Source: Diploptera punctata (Eukaryota > Arthropoda > Insecta > Blattodea > Blaberidae). From it: DNA of 64,000 bases. The notes beneath the pieces were generated by a model. It had not been told where the DNA came from and searched no databases. It saw only the letters and a program-made list of their open reading frames with translations. Made by a program: the position numbers and the translations under genes. Every line of letters begins with the position of its first letter. Position 1 is the first letter of the stretch. Location: NCBI GenBank assembly GCA_030220185.1, contig JASPKZ010003844.1:2802501-2866500 (forward strand), in the 5' to 3' direction. This document shows, piece after piece, positions 10,102 to 20,203 of the stretch.

Positions 10102-10135
<34 letters not shown>
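10086..10135. promoter_or_regulatory. 18-bp perfect palindrome next to a T31 tract, upstream of the MORN start
   Basis: TCGTCACAATTGTGACGA at 10086-10103 is a perfect 18-bp palindrome. It is followed by 31 T residues at 10105-10135. It lies about 135 bp upstream of the MORN start codon in gene orientation. It could be a dimeric transcription-factor site, but it could equally be the end of a transposed element with a poly(T) tail. Confidence 0.35.
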
Positions 10136-10362
10136 CAGATTGCTTATCTCTACTGTTAACTGTCATGATCATATTATAGTAACGATTTCAATTCAAGTGG
10201 AACGAAAACTAGATATATTTCGTGCATTCTAAATATTGAAACTGGGCCGTGTTTAAACTCAATTTGAGAGATAGTTTCTTAGAATGCACTACTCATTTAT
10301 GCATTTAACATTTTCCAATACTGTTATTTTGACACAGTTCCAATAATGAATCATTATAATAT

Positions 10363-10600
10363 TATAATTATATTGTGAAAAGAAAATTCAATGTTTGAAC
10401 CAGGAATTGAACCATGGACCTCTAGTTCTCCAAACTAGTGTGCAGCCCACTACACCATTCTAGACCTGGCATAAACATTAACAATTGTTTCTACATATAT
10501 AAATCTATAATTCTCGCTAATATGGGGAACTAGAGGTCCATGGTTCGATTCCTGGTCATTGAATTTTCTTTTCACAATATTATTATAATATCCTTTATGC
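10363..10600. mobile_element. Inverted pair of tRNA-Ser-like modules
   Basis: A minus-strand module at about 10380-10450 (anticodon stem CTAGT/ACTAG, loop TTGGAGA, T arm with GGTTCAATTCC) faces a shorter plus-strand copy at 10525-10591. Both carry AACTAGAGGTCCATGGTTC, and both end outward in a TTTTCTTTTCACAATAT-type tract. The same module, single, is at 4400-4505. The pair can fold into one long hairpin. Confidence 0.65.
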
Positions 10601-10689
10601 ATATCCGAAATGTGAACTAAGTACTAACTAGGATAAATATGTTAGGGTAAGTCTCTTTTAAGACTTATCGTTATTTCTATTCTTAGTCG

Positions 10690-12130
10690 GCTTCAGTAAA
10701 TGGGGTTTCTATAAAACAGTCCAGATGACATTTAGGAGAGGAGGAAGAGCTACAACAGAGGACAATCTGACGCTAGGAACAACACCCCTGAGAACAGTAA
10801 ATACATTCAAATATCTAGGACTGACCCTACAGACTACAGCGAAATCCTTCAGCCAACATGTACATGGCAAACAATAGCTGTCAACAAAGCAATCTACAGC
10901 ATCAAGAACTTAGCGAGACTATCCCTGCCGACAGCTATGATTCTATTCGAAACCACAATTTCGCCGATTATCACTTATGGAATAGATCTGATATGGGTAA
11001 AACTGACTCTCAGCGACCTTTTAGGAAGATAGAAAACGTGAAAGTCCGCTTTCTAAAAACAACACTGAGAGTGGGGAAAACTGCACCCTCACGACTCATC
11101 TATGAATTCACAAAGGAAACATACTACATAGAAGATATACTTACTTACTCACTGGCACTATCGAACCCGTAGGTTCATGGCCGCGCGGACATAAGCTCTC
11201 CATACATCCCTATCCTGAGCTAATGTTTTACAACCATCCCCTGTATACTCTACTTCCCTCAAATCATAGTTAATGTTATTCTCCCACCTCATTCTTGGTC
11301 TACCAACTGGGCGTCTTCCCTTTGGCTTTCCTACAAGAAGCTCCCATGCACGTCTTTCATTCCCCATACGTGCAACATGTCCTGCCCATCGCAGTCTACG
11401 AGACTTAATTGTTCTTATTATATCTGGCTTCCTATAAAGACCATGTAGTTCATTGTTATGTAGTCTTCTCCATTCACCTGTCTGTTCATTTCTCTTTGGT
11501 CCAAAAATTTTCCTAAGTACTTTATTCTCAAATACTCGTAATCTCCTTTCCTCCCTTAAAGTAAGAGTCCATGTTTCGCACCCATATAATATAACTGGTA
11601 GAATAATAGTTTTATATATTTTCAGTTTAACGTTTTTTGAAAGGAGTTGGGACATCAAGAGTCTCTGTAATGCATAATAGCACGCATTTCCAGAATTGAG
11701 CCTATGTTTAATTTCTTTGTGCATCTCATTCCTATTTGTGATTATTGTTCCTAGGTATTTGAATTCAGCCACTTCCTCAAAATTTCCCTCATTTGTCATT
11801 AGCTGTCCATTTCCATTATATAATGAATTTCTACGTGTGACCATATATTTAGTTTTATTGATATTTACTTCCAGTCCTAATTAAGATCTACGACTGAGAA
11901 TGCTACTAGCCCTTACCAAGAACTTTTAAACAACAGGAGAGAATGATAGGTGCTGATTTCTACACCTCAGGAGCTATGCTGGACAGAAATTGGACGAAAA
12001 CCAACCAAGAGTTAAGACATGTTGTAAACACGATATGCGATACACGGCTTTCATCATACGATGTGCAGAATCAAGAAATATCACGAACCTAGTGAGAAGT
12101 GCGTGTGTTAGACCAAAAACGGCGTAAAGG
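10690..12130 (+). mobile_element. LINE remnant (reverse transcriptase 3' half), split by another LINE
   Basis: The plus strand reads FKYLGLTLQTT at 10808-10840, the conserved segment after the YxDD region of non-LTR reverse transcriptases. After a frameshift it reads KVRFLKTTLRVGKTAPSRLIYEF and KETYYIEDI up to 11136, and resumes at 11888 with LRMLLALTKNF and IRCAESRNITNLV. The interruption is exactly the minus-strand LINE at 11137-11882, bounded by a duplicated AAGAT. The host copy is frameshifted and dead. A minus-strand fragment with a similar segment (LVYEMAKKTFFLEDLRLQLQ) is at 46888-47095. Confidence 0.75.
11137..11882 (-). mobile_element. 5'-truncated LINE with long open C-terminal ORF, family L2
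   Basis: On the minus strand 11844-11158 is open for 228 codons. It contains EFKYLGTIITNRNEM, LYGCETWTLTLREERRL, KVLRKIFGPKRNEQTG, RRLRWAGHVARMG and GRRPVGRPRMRWENN, the standard run of motifs in the C-terminal third of endonuclease/reverse-transcriptase LINE proteins. The 3' end is GTTCGATAGTGCCAGTGAG followed by (TAAG)n. AAGAT is duplicated at 11132-11136 and 11883-11887. Other copies of its 3' end are at 12290-12610 (+), 16838-17522 (-) and 21295-21352 (-). The intact frame makes this one of the younger LINE insertions. Confidence 0.88.
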
Positions 12131-12289
12131 AGTGACATATACTAAGAAACTATCTTTACGGACTCTGGTATTATCCTTTTCTTTTTTAGTTGTTTCATTT
12201 ATTTATCCTTTAATTCGGACAAGAATATAGCATTGCATTCACGTATTCCGTTGTTGGATAACATTTTGACACTATTCCGATAATTTCGC

Positions 12290-12610
12290 TTTTATCCAGA
12301 GTTTTAGAGCAAAACTGGCATTAGGACTGCACGGTATTACGCTATTAAAAGTTAAGTCTCGTAGATTGCGATGGAGAGGACAGGTGGCACGATTAGGGAT
12401 TGAAAGAGGGACATCAAAACTTCTTGTAGGAAAATTAGAGGAAAGGAAAGAAGAGGTAGATAGGTAGGTTGGCCAAGAATGAGGTGGGAGATTAACATTA
12501 AACATGGTTTGAGGGAGATGATTATACAAGGAATGATTTGAAAAATTAACTTAGGATAGAAATGTATGGAGATCTTATGTCCGCGCGACCATGAACCTGC
12601 GGGTTCGTTA
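12290..12610 (+). mobile_element. LINE family L2, 3'-terminal fragment
   Basis: This plus-strand copy reads SRRLRWRGQVARLG, with one shift, and ends in the family's 3' UTR, including ATGTCCGCGCGACCATGAAC and GGGTTCGTTAATGCCAAGC. It lacks the (TAAG)n tail seen in other copies and is more diverged. Confidence 0.7.
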
Positions 12611-12754
12611 ATGCCAAGCAGATTATTACTATTAATCTATTAAAATTTTCGGGGATTCTTTGTCACCTATTAGTCTACATAAATTCAAATAAAATACCAA
12701 AATAAAACAAAAAATTGTTATAGCAGTATGTGAGTAATCAACTTAGCAATGTAT

Positions 12755-12930
12755 ATATATATAACTATATTTTTGACATTTGGGTATGTTTGTGTTGGAA
12801 TACTTGAGTAGCTCAGTTGATTAGAGCGCTAAACGTACAGCGTTTAGAGACTCGGGTTCAAATCCCGACTCAAGCATTAATTTTTCTTTTCATATCATAT
12901 CATATATATATATATATATATATATAGGCC
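12755..12930 (+). mobile_element. tRNA-like module in an AT-rich carrier
   Basis: At 12806-12880 the sequence has acceptor strands CTTGAGT/ACTCAAG, a D arm GCTCAGTTGATTAGAGC, a 7-bp anticodon stem CTAAACG/CGTTTAG with a 5-nt loop, and a T arm TCGGG-TTCAAAT-CCCGA. The anticodon arm is too long and the loop too small for a working tRNA. TTTTTCTTTTC and a TA repeat follow. The same module in inverted duplicate, with the same flanks (ATATTTTTGACATTTGG before, TTTTTCTTTTCATATCATAT after), is at 39040-39272. Confidence 0.65.
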
Positions 12931-12940
12931 TATATATATA

Positions 12941-13395
12941 TCTTCTCTTGCAAGCCCATGTTTCCCTTACAGGGAAGAATTTGAAACCATACTAATTTAG
13001 TTACACTTGTTTTCGTATAGATGTCATTTGAGTGGTCCGTGGTCAGCGTTCTGCCTCATACTGACATCTAGGAAACCAAGGTAGTACTAGGACGGGAAAA
13101 TTCGGTAAATTTTGCTTAGAGGCCTTTTCATTCAGGCTTAAGGATCTTTTACGAGCCTGAAAATCTTCAGACTCGTGGACCCATGGCTTAAAGTCCCTCC
13201 CGGAGGACTTGCTCCTTGGATTTTTCCATCCTAAAAAAATCAATCGACCCCGGCCGCTTATTGTACTTGTGCAAAATTTTCGATTTTTTAAGCCATTTTT
13301 CGGAAAATTTGTGCAAAATTTCCGATTTTCGAGTTTGAACCCGCGACCCTCGGGACCAGACGCAAGGAGTATAACCACTAGTCCACCGCGGCCGA
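12941..13395 (-). mobile_element. tRNA-derived SINE, family S3, with an internal insertion
   Basis: On the minus strand it starts CCGCGGTGGACTAGTGGTTA (box A region). Box B is GCGGGTTCAAACTCG, and the body continues to CTTGCAAGAGAAGA near 12941. The plus-strand copy at 60990-61380 has the same order of segments (GATGGAAAAATCCAAGGAGC, CCCGTCCTAGTACTA, CGCTGACCACGGACCAC). Relative to that copy, about 75 bp of AAAATCG/AAATTTTGCACAA-rich sequence is inserted at roughly 13255-13335, between head and body. The two overlapping open frames on this strand are SINE sequence, not genes. Confidence 0.85.
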
Positions 13396-13399
13396 TATA

Positions 13400-14200
13400 T
13401 ACAGGGTGTAAATGAATTATACCGCACAAATTTAACTGCTTACAGAGGGGTATTATACAAGTTATATGAGATATGGAACAAACAAATGGTCTACGAGGGA
13501 AAATGGGCGAGTTATAGAGAATCAAAGTAATCAACATTTAATACAGATAAATCAACAGGAGAACAAAGTAGGAGAGAAAATTATACTAGAATAACTTGAG
13601 ATCTTAGTATTAATTCCAAGATCCTGATTGCTAATAATTCATCAACAATGTTTATGAAATATTGGGTTATCGAATTCCTTAAAATGTCGAACTAAGCAGA
13701 TGATTGCATGCCACTGCACTGGTTACAGTAGAATCGGTACAATTAGAACCTTAGCTCAAACTGAAACATACAGAATCTATGTAGTTAACGTGTGGCATAA
13801 TGGTTAAAGCAATGGATTTGAGATTTGAACACTGATGCTTTTTTCTGTCTGATTTATTCAAGAGTATCGTTTCTTATTCCCAATAACATTCTGTATGCCA
13901 TGTGTACCTCTTCATGTTATTACTCTTGTGTATAAGTACTGTACAGTACAATTGCACATTTCATTTGTGAAACCTATTGAACTCCCACAGTATGTGCATT
14001 ATTATTACAACCTTTCAATACTTCAAAACGATACGTTTTGTAACTCATGTACTGTACTGACATTCCAATACTATATTCTGTAAAATAATGAATAAACAAT
14101 TAAACCAGAAGTAAATCTACGTACGTAAAACTGATTTTCAGTACGTACATATTAGAGCAGAATAGAGAAAAAAAAGGGGTAAACATACTCTACGTATTTT
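13400..14200. other. Mixed unique sequence, no gene seen
   Basis: About 0.8 kb between the S3 SINE and the first PLE fold-back. I see no splice-flanked frame, no tRNA-like fold with both arms, and no terminal repeats. A weak tRNA-like patch (TGTGGCATAATGGTTAAAGC at 13790-13809) lacks a matching T arm. Confidence 0.45.
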
Positions 14201-14204
14201 AAAA

Positions 14205-15048
14205 TACAATAGGAAGTAACATTAAGAGGTTTGTTTAATAATCAGTCTGTAATCGCTGACAATGGGGCTAAGAAGCTCTGACACATATCTTCGACAAAAA
14301 CAACTCTAAGAGGTAAGAATGAACAGACAAAATGTTTGAGCCTTTGGCATGAGTTCCCTGAAGTAGTCCCCGCCCGGGGAATCGAATGGGGGACTATTTG
14401 AACTCCGGAAAATTTTACGCCAGTTGAACCCATGTCCGCATTTCTTGACGGTTGTATTTTTACGGTGAAGGATCGCTTTTCGAAACTGTTGATTTTCCAT
14501 TGTTGGCCCTGGATGCTGATTCCCATACCATCGTTTGGTTGACCAAAGAATTTGTAAGTCAAATCTTTTTTCTCTGGGAATTAAAAAAAATATAATCCTA
14601 TTTTTATTCTTCTGGAAGTAAGAATTCCCGGGGAAAAAGATTTGATTTACAAGTTCATCAGTCAACCAAAATATGGTGTAGGAGTCGTTATCCAGAGCCG
14701 ACAAAACTTAAAATTCAACAGTTTGGAAAAGCTGACGATGGTTTGGACAACATATCAAAACATATCAAATGATACACAAAAATATTTATGAAGTAAGGTG
14801 TATTACGAATGAATGAACAGCACATACCAAGAAGAATGTATAATTATAAACCAAAAGGGAGAAGAATGTTGGGAAGACCATTGAAGAGATGGAAGGACCA
14901 ATTCGACCTATAATGAGATCGGAACAGGCCATTGGGCTTAATCCTTGTTGATGATGATGATGATGATGATGAAGTAAGGTGTACCAGATTCATCTTATTT
15001 ATTAAGAAGAACCTCATAATGTTACTTCCTATTGTAATTTATTAGCCA
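14205..15048 (-). mobile_element. PLE-type fold-back P1, interrupted by a LINE tail
   Basis: The left end TACAATAGGAAGTAACATTA is the inverted match of the right end at 15028-15048. Inside, 14534-14580 and 14625-14672 form a hairpin around GGTTGACCAAAGAATTTGT. The minus strand reads YKFFGQPNDGMGIS, the residues that follow the GIY-YIG domain in the related fold-back at 55534-55999 (WKFVGQPSDGVEVS). A LINE fragment with a GAT tail was inserted at 14803-14968, flanked by a 15-bp duplication. No ribozyme-like core was found in this copy. Confidence 0.65.
14803..14968 (+). mobile_element. LINE 3' fragment with (GAT)n tail, family L3
   Basis: The plus strand reads HIPRRMYNYKPKGRRMLGRP and LKRWKDQFDL and ends in eight GAT units. 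The direct repeat ATGAAGTAAGGTGTA at 14788-14802 and 14969-14983 is a 15-bp target-site duplication. The family is shared with the minus-strand element at 27763-28310, which also has a GAT/ATC tail. Confidence 0.88.
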
Positions 15049-16837
15049 GAATAATTTTTCATTTTCCCGGAATGAAAAGAATAATTTACCTAATGTGCTT
15101 TTTTTTTTAAGTCATACAATAGCTGTTTCTCTTATTATGTTGAATTGAATTGTATAATGCATTTAAATGAGTTGGAGACATTCTGATCATGAATTTAATT
15201 ACAACTATTGTATCTGCAAATCATGTTGTAGTACGCTTTATAATGACTATTTAACTCATGCCACAAATGCTAGTCAGTGACCAATCACGTTTCAATGAAT
15301 GTTGTTTTACAACCAATGACAGTCGTGTTTCACCTCGCTCTTTATCGATTTATCTTTATCAGCTCCTGCTTTTGCGATAAAGAAAGCTCCTCCTTTTTAA
15401 TGTTCTGAACAGGTAAAAAAATATTTTTCTCCAGCAAATACATTGAATATAGCTAATAATGAAAAGATTCCTTGATTTTACTGAGTTGTTTACTAAAAAA
15501 AATTAATGAATAACCCGTGATGTTGATTATGATATATAGTTTGATGTGTTTAATTATTTCTCCGCTTGGGTGCACTCTTGCAATATTGCGATATTATTTG
15601 GCAATAAATAATATGATCAAGCAGCAGTGAATGAACATAACCTCATATTTCTGATTTGTTTTCAAACATCGCCGTTTACATTAAAAATATAAATATTTTA
15701 AAATAACTATAGTTACACAATGATTTGTGAGTAAACAGCTTAATTTTATTCGTTAAATAGTCCTAACAAATGCCACTCTTGATTTCCAAATTCTCTAGAT
15801 AAATTCACTCCTCACTTCGTGAGTCGTGAATTTATCAATAATTTGGAAATCACTCGTGGCATTACTTATGAATAATAATTGTTCAGCAGAATGGCTAGAT
15901 TATTATTAAACACTAGCTAATACCCGGCATGCGCTGCTACGCCTAAATAAATGAAAATTAATGTGCTTTTATGTTTAGTTGAATAAGTGAGAGGAAAAAC
16001 AATTATAAATTTATATTTTTTAGATACCCCGTGCTGATTACCCAGCATTGCCCAGGAATCTACTTATCCTGATCTTTTTGACATAAATGAGCCAAAATAC
16101 GAAAATTAATGTGTTTTATGTTTAGTTAAATAAGTATGGGCAAAAATTTGTATTGTAATTATTTTTAGATACCCCGTGCTGTTTACCCGGCGTTGTCCGG
16201 GAATCTACTCATCCCGATCTTCTTGGCATAAATGAGCTGAAAGACGAAAATTAATGTACTTCTTATGATTAGTTGAATAAATGAAATGAAAAATAATTAT
16301 AAATGTATATCGTAATTATTTTAAGATTTCCGTGTTGATTACCCGGTGTTGCCCGTGAATCTACTTATCTCGATCTTCTTTGCATAAAGGAGCTAAAAGA
16401 CAAAATTAGTTATTGTGAGTTATCCATAAAAGAATACCCGCCATGTGCTGCTATGCTTGCACAGGAATTTACGTACTTATCTCGATCTTCTTGGCATCAA
16501 TGAAAGACAAAAATGGTTATTATGAGATATGCGTAAGAGATAAACATATGCTGTCATGGACTTTTTGTAGAGCTTTTTGAGATATTCAATTCTGTGTACA
16601 TTAATTTTGTGTATTTGTTATGGTTTAGGTAACGTAAGCCATTTAAGCATCCAAAGAGCTACTTTTTCACGTTTTCACTACAAAGGGCGTATTTTAAGGG
16701 TATAGGAGTTGAGTACCACAACTCTCTTATAGTCTATGTTCATCCCGGGAATCTCCTGAACATTTTGCAAAAAAGCCCCATCACAATCGGATCAATGGTA
16801 TGGCCGCGCATAAAGTACATACAAACAAACAAACATT

Positions 16838-17522
16838 CTTACTTACTTACTTACTTACTTACTCACTGGCACTATCGAACCCGTAGGTTCATGGTCGCGC
16901 GGACATAAGCTCTCCATACATCCCAATCCTGAGCTAATGCTTTCCAATCATTCCCTGTATAATCTACTTCCCTCAAATCATAGTTAGCCCTTAAATTCGT
17001 AATGTATCCTTATAGATACATCAGTTGGTTTAGTTAATTTAATATTTGAAATAAATCAGAAGAAAGTGAACAAAAATAAACCACTTAAATGTGTGTGTAA
17101 TTAAACAATGTACCAAATGATATCAGTTATACAAGATGCCGTTTTCACTGCGGTCCGTTGCATTCAAATATCTGACAGAAAAAATTTGTGTTTTGTCAAT
17201 TTAAGGGTTAATGTTGTTCTCCCACCTCATTCTTGGTCTATCAACTGGGCGTTTTCCCTCTGGCTTCCCTACAAGAAGCTTCCATGCACGTCTTTCATTC
17301 CCCATACGTGCAACATGACCTGCCATCACAGTATACGAGACTTAACTGTTCTTATTATATCTGGCTTCCTATAAAGACCATGTAGTTCATTGTTATGTAG
17401 TCTTCTCCATTCACCTGTGTGTTCATCTCTCTTTGGTCCAAAAATTTTCCTAAGAACTTTATTTTCAAATACTCATAATCTCATTTCCTCCCTTAAAGTA
17501 AGAGTCCATGTTTCACATCCAT
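16838..17522 (-). mobile_element. LINE family L2 3' copy, interrupted by a TTAA MITE
   Basis: It starts with a (TTAC)n tail at 16838-16862 and continues with the same 3' end as the element at 11137-11882 (ACTATCGAACCCGTAGGTTC). The coding part on the minus strand is the same C-terminal region, with small deletions. At the TTAA where the 11-kb copy is uninterrupted, 220 bp have been inserted (16988-17207). Confidence 0.85.
16988..17207. mobile_element. 220-bp MITE with TTAA target site (piggyBac type)
   Basis: The ends CCCTTAAATT and AATTTAAGGG are exact inverted repeats. They are flanked by TTAG (16984-16987, one change from TTAA) and TTAA (17208-17211). The related LINE at 11255-11290 shows the empty site CATAGTTAATGTTATTCTCC, so the boundaries are certain to within a base or two. 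A TTAA duplication and CCC ends are the signature of the piggyBac superfamily. No transposase is encoded. Confidence 0.88.
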
Positions 17523-17545
17523 ATTTTTATATATTAGATTTAATT

Positions 17546-19420
17546 TCCTCTCTTACCATCTGTGTATGATAAATGCTTTAAATAGATTGTAATTAAGTTA
17601 AGAGTTGTTACAAAATTGTAATTGTGGATATTGGTGTAATGATGTAGAAAGTAATCAGTCTCATATTTTATTGTCTGAGCTCAATATTGTAAACTGACAC
17701 ACATTCCCACTTTACACATGTTGAGCCACTTATAATAATTATAAAATAATATATTTAAACAATGTCATTATACAATAAATTCTTGAAGTCTTATTAGCCA
17801 AATTCAACACATAAATACATGTTAGAAACATTTAAATTTTATTAGACCTTCTTTTCATTCATTCCAATCTATAACATGGGAATTTCTCATGGTAAAATAA
17901 GAACGCTTTCCAACAAGCAGATTATTCTTAGTCCAATCATATTTCAGAAAAATACAGTACTTTTAATTTTATTTCTATGTCAATTTAAAATACATAATGT
18001 TATGGCATAGTACATTTACATAATGTTTGCAAAACAATCTTAATTTTTTTATTACAGTTATCAATTTAAAAATGTATGTAGAATCTTAAAGATAACCTTA
18101 TTTTTTAATTTTTTTATCTAGGTCTTTTAATTTATTATTTTTGTTTGCTCATACTTGCAGGAAAGTATTGTCTTTATTTACTGATTAATACATTTGAAAT
18201 GAGGGAAAAATATCTTATGTTGCAGAATATCCATAGACTATAATGTAATAACATTATCTGTTATTTTAGATTAATGAAAATCTTGATAAGAATGAACTGG
18301 TATAGGCCAATATTAGAAAAAATAATTAAATTAATTAAATAAAAAAAATTTTGTCAATGATTTTAAATTAGAAGTAATACGTTTAAAGGAAATAAGTGGT
18401 TGAAATACATATTTATTTGTTTTTTTTTAATTATCACTTTTTAATCCTCTGTACTTTCCTATACTTGTTATCATTTTCCAGGAATTTTTTTCCTTAAAAT
18501 GATTTTACTTTTTTTAATTTTCCCTTAATAATTTATTAATCAATGTGTTAAAACAATATATACTAATTCATATTTCTCTAACATAGTAGGGTTATGAACA
18601 TTACGTTATGATTTTAATTTATATTAAAACAAAATTTGTTATTCAGTTAGGTATAACATAATAAAGGCATAAGTATCTTTGAAAATTATTTTCTGCCAAA
18701 TCAGACAAGTTCACTAATATTTTATTTTACCCTTTCATGCTCTGTATCACTAATTAAAATTTTTCATTAAATATCAAATAAGATATGTACAAAGTCATTA
18801 AAAATCAGAAAATAACAAATGAAATGGAAAAGTGATACTTCTAGTAAAATAAAATTAATTAAAACTGTGTTTTTCTCTCATTGCCACTTCAGACAATCTT
18901 TTCAGACATTTAGGAATGAGACAAATTTTACTAAAGACCTCAGTTAAACAAAATAGAATACTTCTTGATTATTGTTTTTTTACTAATTAAATAAATTATG
19001 TTTTTTTTTAAATTGATATAAGTTAAATTTTCTAAGTGCTGCTTTACTGTAATTTATGTGTCTCATTATGCTATGACTTACATTCTTTACTTTATAATAA
19101 TGTTAGAAATAAAACACACACTGAACAGATGTTTACGAGCCAAACATCACATTACACTGCTGATTTCACAAAATTACTATAAACACATAGGCCAGCTAAT
19201 ACATGATGGAAGATTATGTTAATGGTGCTTAGGAATGGTCTTCACTGTTGCTAAAAATACATAGCTGTTTGTCAAAACAGTTTATATTTATTATATTTTA
19301 AATTATATTTGTGATATACTCTAATGAACACAGTTCTAATTCTTAAGGTTTAGATGCTTTTCATAACTTATACAAAAATATAGTTAGTGGAACCATTTTG
19401 GGTGAAAAATTGAACTTTTA
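17546..19420. other. AT-rich stretch without recognisable genes
   Basis: About 1.9 kb of strongly AT-rich DNA with many homopolymer A and T runs. No exon-like open frame with splice sites, no tRNA-like fold and no terminal repeats were seen. Confidence 0.5.
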
Positions 19421-19423
19421 CAG

Positions 19424-20203
19424 GGAAAAAAACACTGAGGTTTAATTTATAAATTAAATTAATATTTTTAATACCTCACCTCATATCCTTTTTTCTTCTA
19501 GACTGCAGTTTCAGAGCTATATCTTCATCATCAATGGTCTCTCTTCGACTGGTATATGTTGTTTTCTTGGCGGTTTTCTTCTTCCTTCTGTTGGTGGACT
19601 GATAAACCTCTGGATCAAATCAAAATTTGCAGGAGTTTCAAAATTCATTAGATTTTTTTCTTGTTTTTTTGGATGTGTTTTTTTTTTCCAAACCGTCAGT
19701 TCTTTCAGTTTATCTGTGTGTTTGATTAGGCTGGCTTTTGTATCAGTTAAATGTTTTTCAGACCAAACATGGGCTGCTACAGCTGACTTGTCCACTTCAC
19801 CCTTATTGACATTTCTAAGAAAAAGAAATTTAAAAACAAGATTGAAAGAACATCTTAGAAATGTCAAAAAGGGTGAAGTGGACAAGTCAGCTGTAGCAGC
19901 CCATGCTTGGTCTGAAAAACATTTAATTGATACAAAAGCCAGCCTAATCAAACACACAGATAAACATAAATGACTGAAGGTTTGGGAAAAAATCCACATC
20001 CAAAAAAAAAAAAACAAGAATGAAAAACTCATGAATTTCGAAATTCCCGCAAATTTTGATTTGATCCAGAGGTTCATTGGTCCACTAATAGAAGGAAGAA
20101 CAAAACCGCCAAGAAACGACATAACAGCGGTCGACAAGAGGCTACTGATGATGGAGATATAGCTCCGAAATGCAGTCTAGAAGAAAAAAGGATATGAGGT
20201 GAG
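19424..20203. mobile_element. PLE fold-back P2 with GIY-YIG fragments in both arms
   Basis: The arms run outward from a centre at about 19820-19852. The right arm, in sense, reads RNLKTRLKEHLRNVKKGEVD, SAVAAHAWSEKHLIDTK and MNFEIPANFDLIQRFI, matching the C-terminal GIY-YIG endonuclease half of Penelope-like elements after the YIG motif. The left arm is the same sequence inverted and carries a minus-strand frame. Both ends are GGATATGAGGTGAG or its complement. An outer mark, ACACTGAGGTTTAA, lies beyond the left end. A hammerhead-like core lies just inside each end (20142-20180 and 19496-19535). Inverted 5'-truncated copies are a known habit of PLEs. Confidence 0.88.
20142..20180 (+). ncRNA. 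Hammerhead-ribozyme-like core in the right arm of P2
   Basis: In order: stem I strand CTA (20142-20144), CTGATGA (20145-20151), one unpaired T, stem II GGAG (20153-20156) with loop ATATAG and CTCC (20163-20166), GAAA (20167-20170), TGCA, GTC (20175-20177), and TAG (20178-20180) closing stem I. All canonical catalytic-core residues (CUGANGA, GAAA, GUC) are present. The inverted copy at 19496-19535 has GAAAC before TGCA, allowing a 2-bp stem III, but has lost C3. PLEs are known to carry hammerhead motifs with very short stem III. The extra base after CUGANGA is non-standard, so activity is not assured. Confidence 0.6.

Larger units (their letters stand above)
15909..17545 (+). mobile_element. 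Interspersed element with tandem 5' units, invaded by a LINE
   Basis: The ends match those of the element at 7740-9500: CTAGCTAATACCCGGCATGC at the start of the shared part, GGGAATCTCCTGAACATTTT and ATCGGATCAATGGTATGGCC, then TTTTTATATATTAGATTTAA at 17525-17545. The 5' part has tandem units of about 146-156 bp starting near 16022, 16168 and 16324, each with ACCC.G.GTTG.CC.GGAATC. The AT-rich terminus is separated from the rest by a minus-strand LINE at 16838-17522. No protein is encoded. Confidence 0.7.

Noticed and set aside
14306..14704. 132-codon minus-strand open frame ending in an unfamiliar peptide
   Set aside because: It lies within the inner hairpin and PLE tail of fold-back P1 and overlaps a better-matching frame (YKFFGQPNDG).
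19517..20137. 206-codon minus-strand open frame
   Set aside because: It spans both arms of fold-back P2, so its second half is the mirror of the first. It contains KSAVAAHVWSEKHL read through the inverted copy. It is a transposon by-product.
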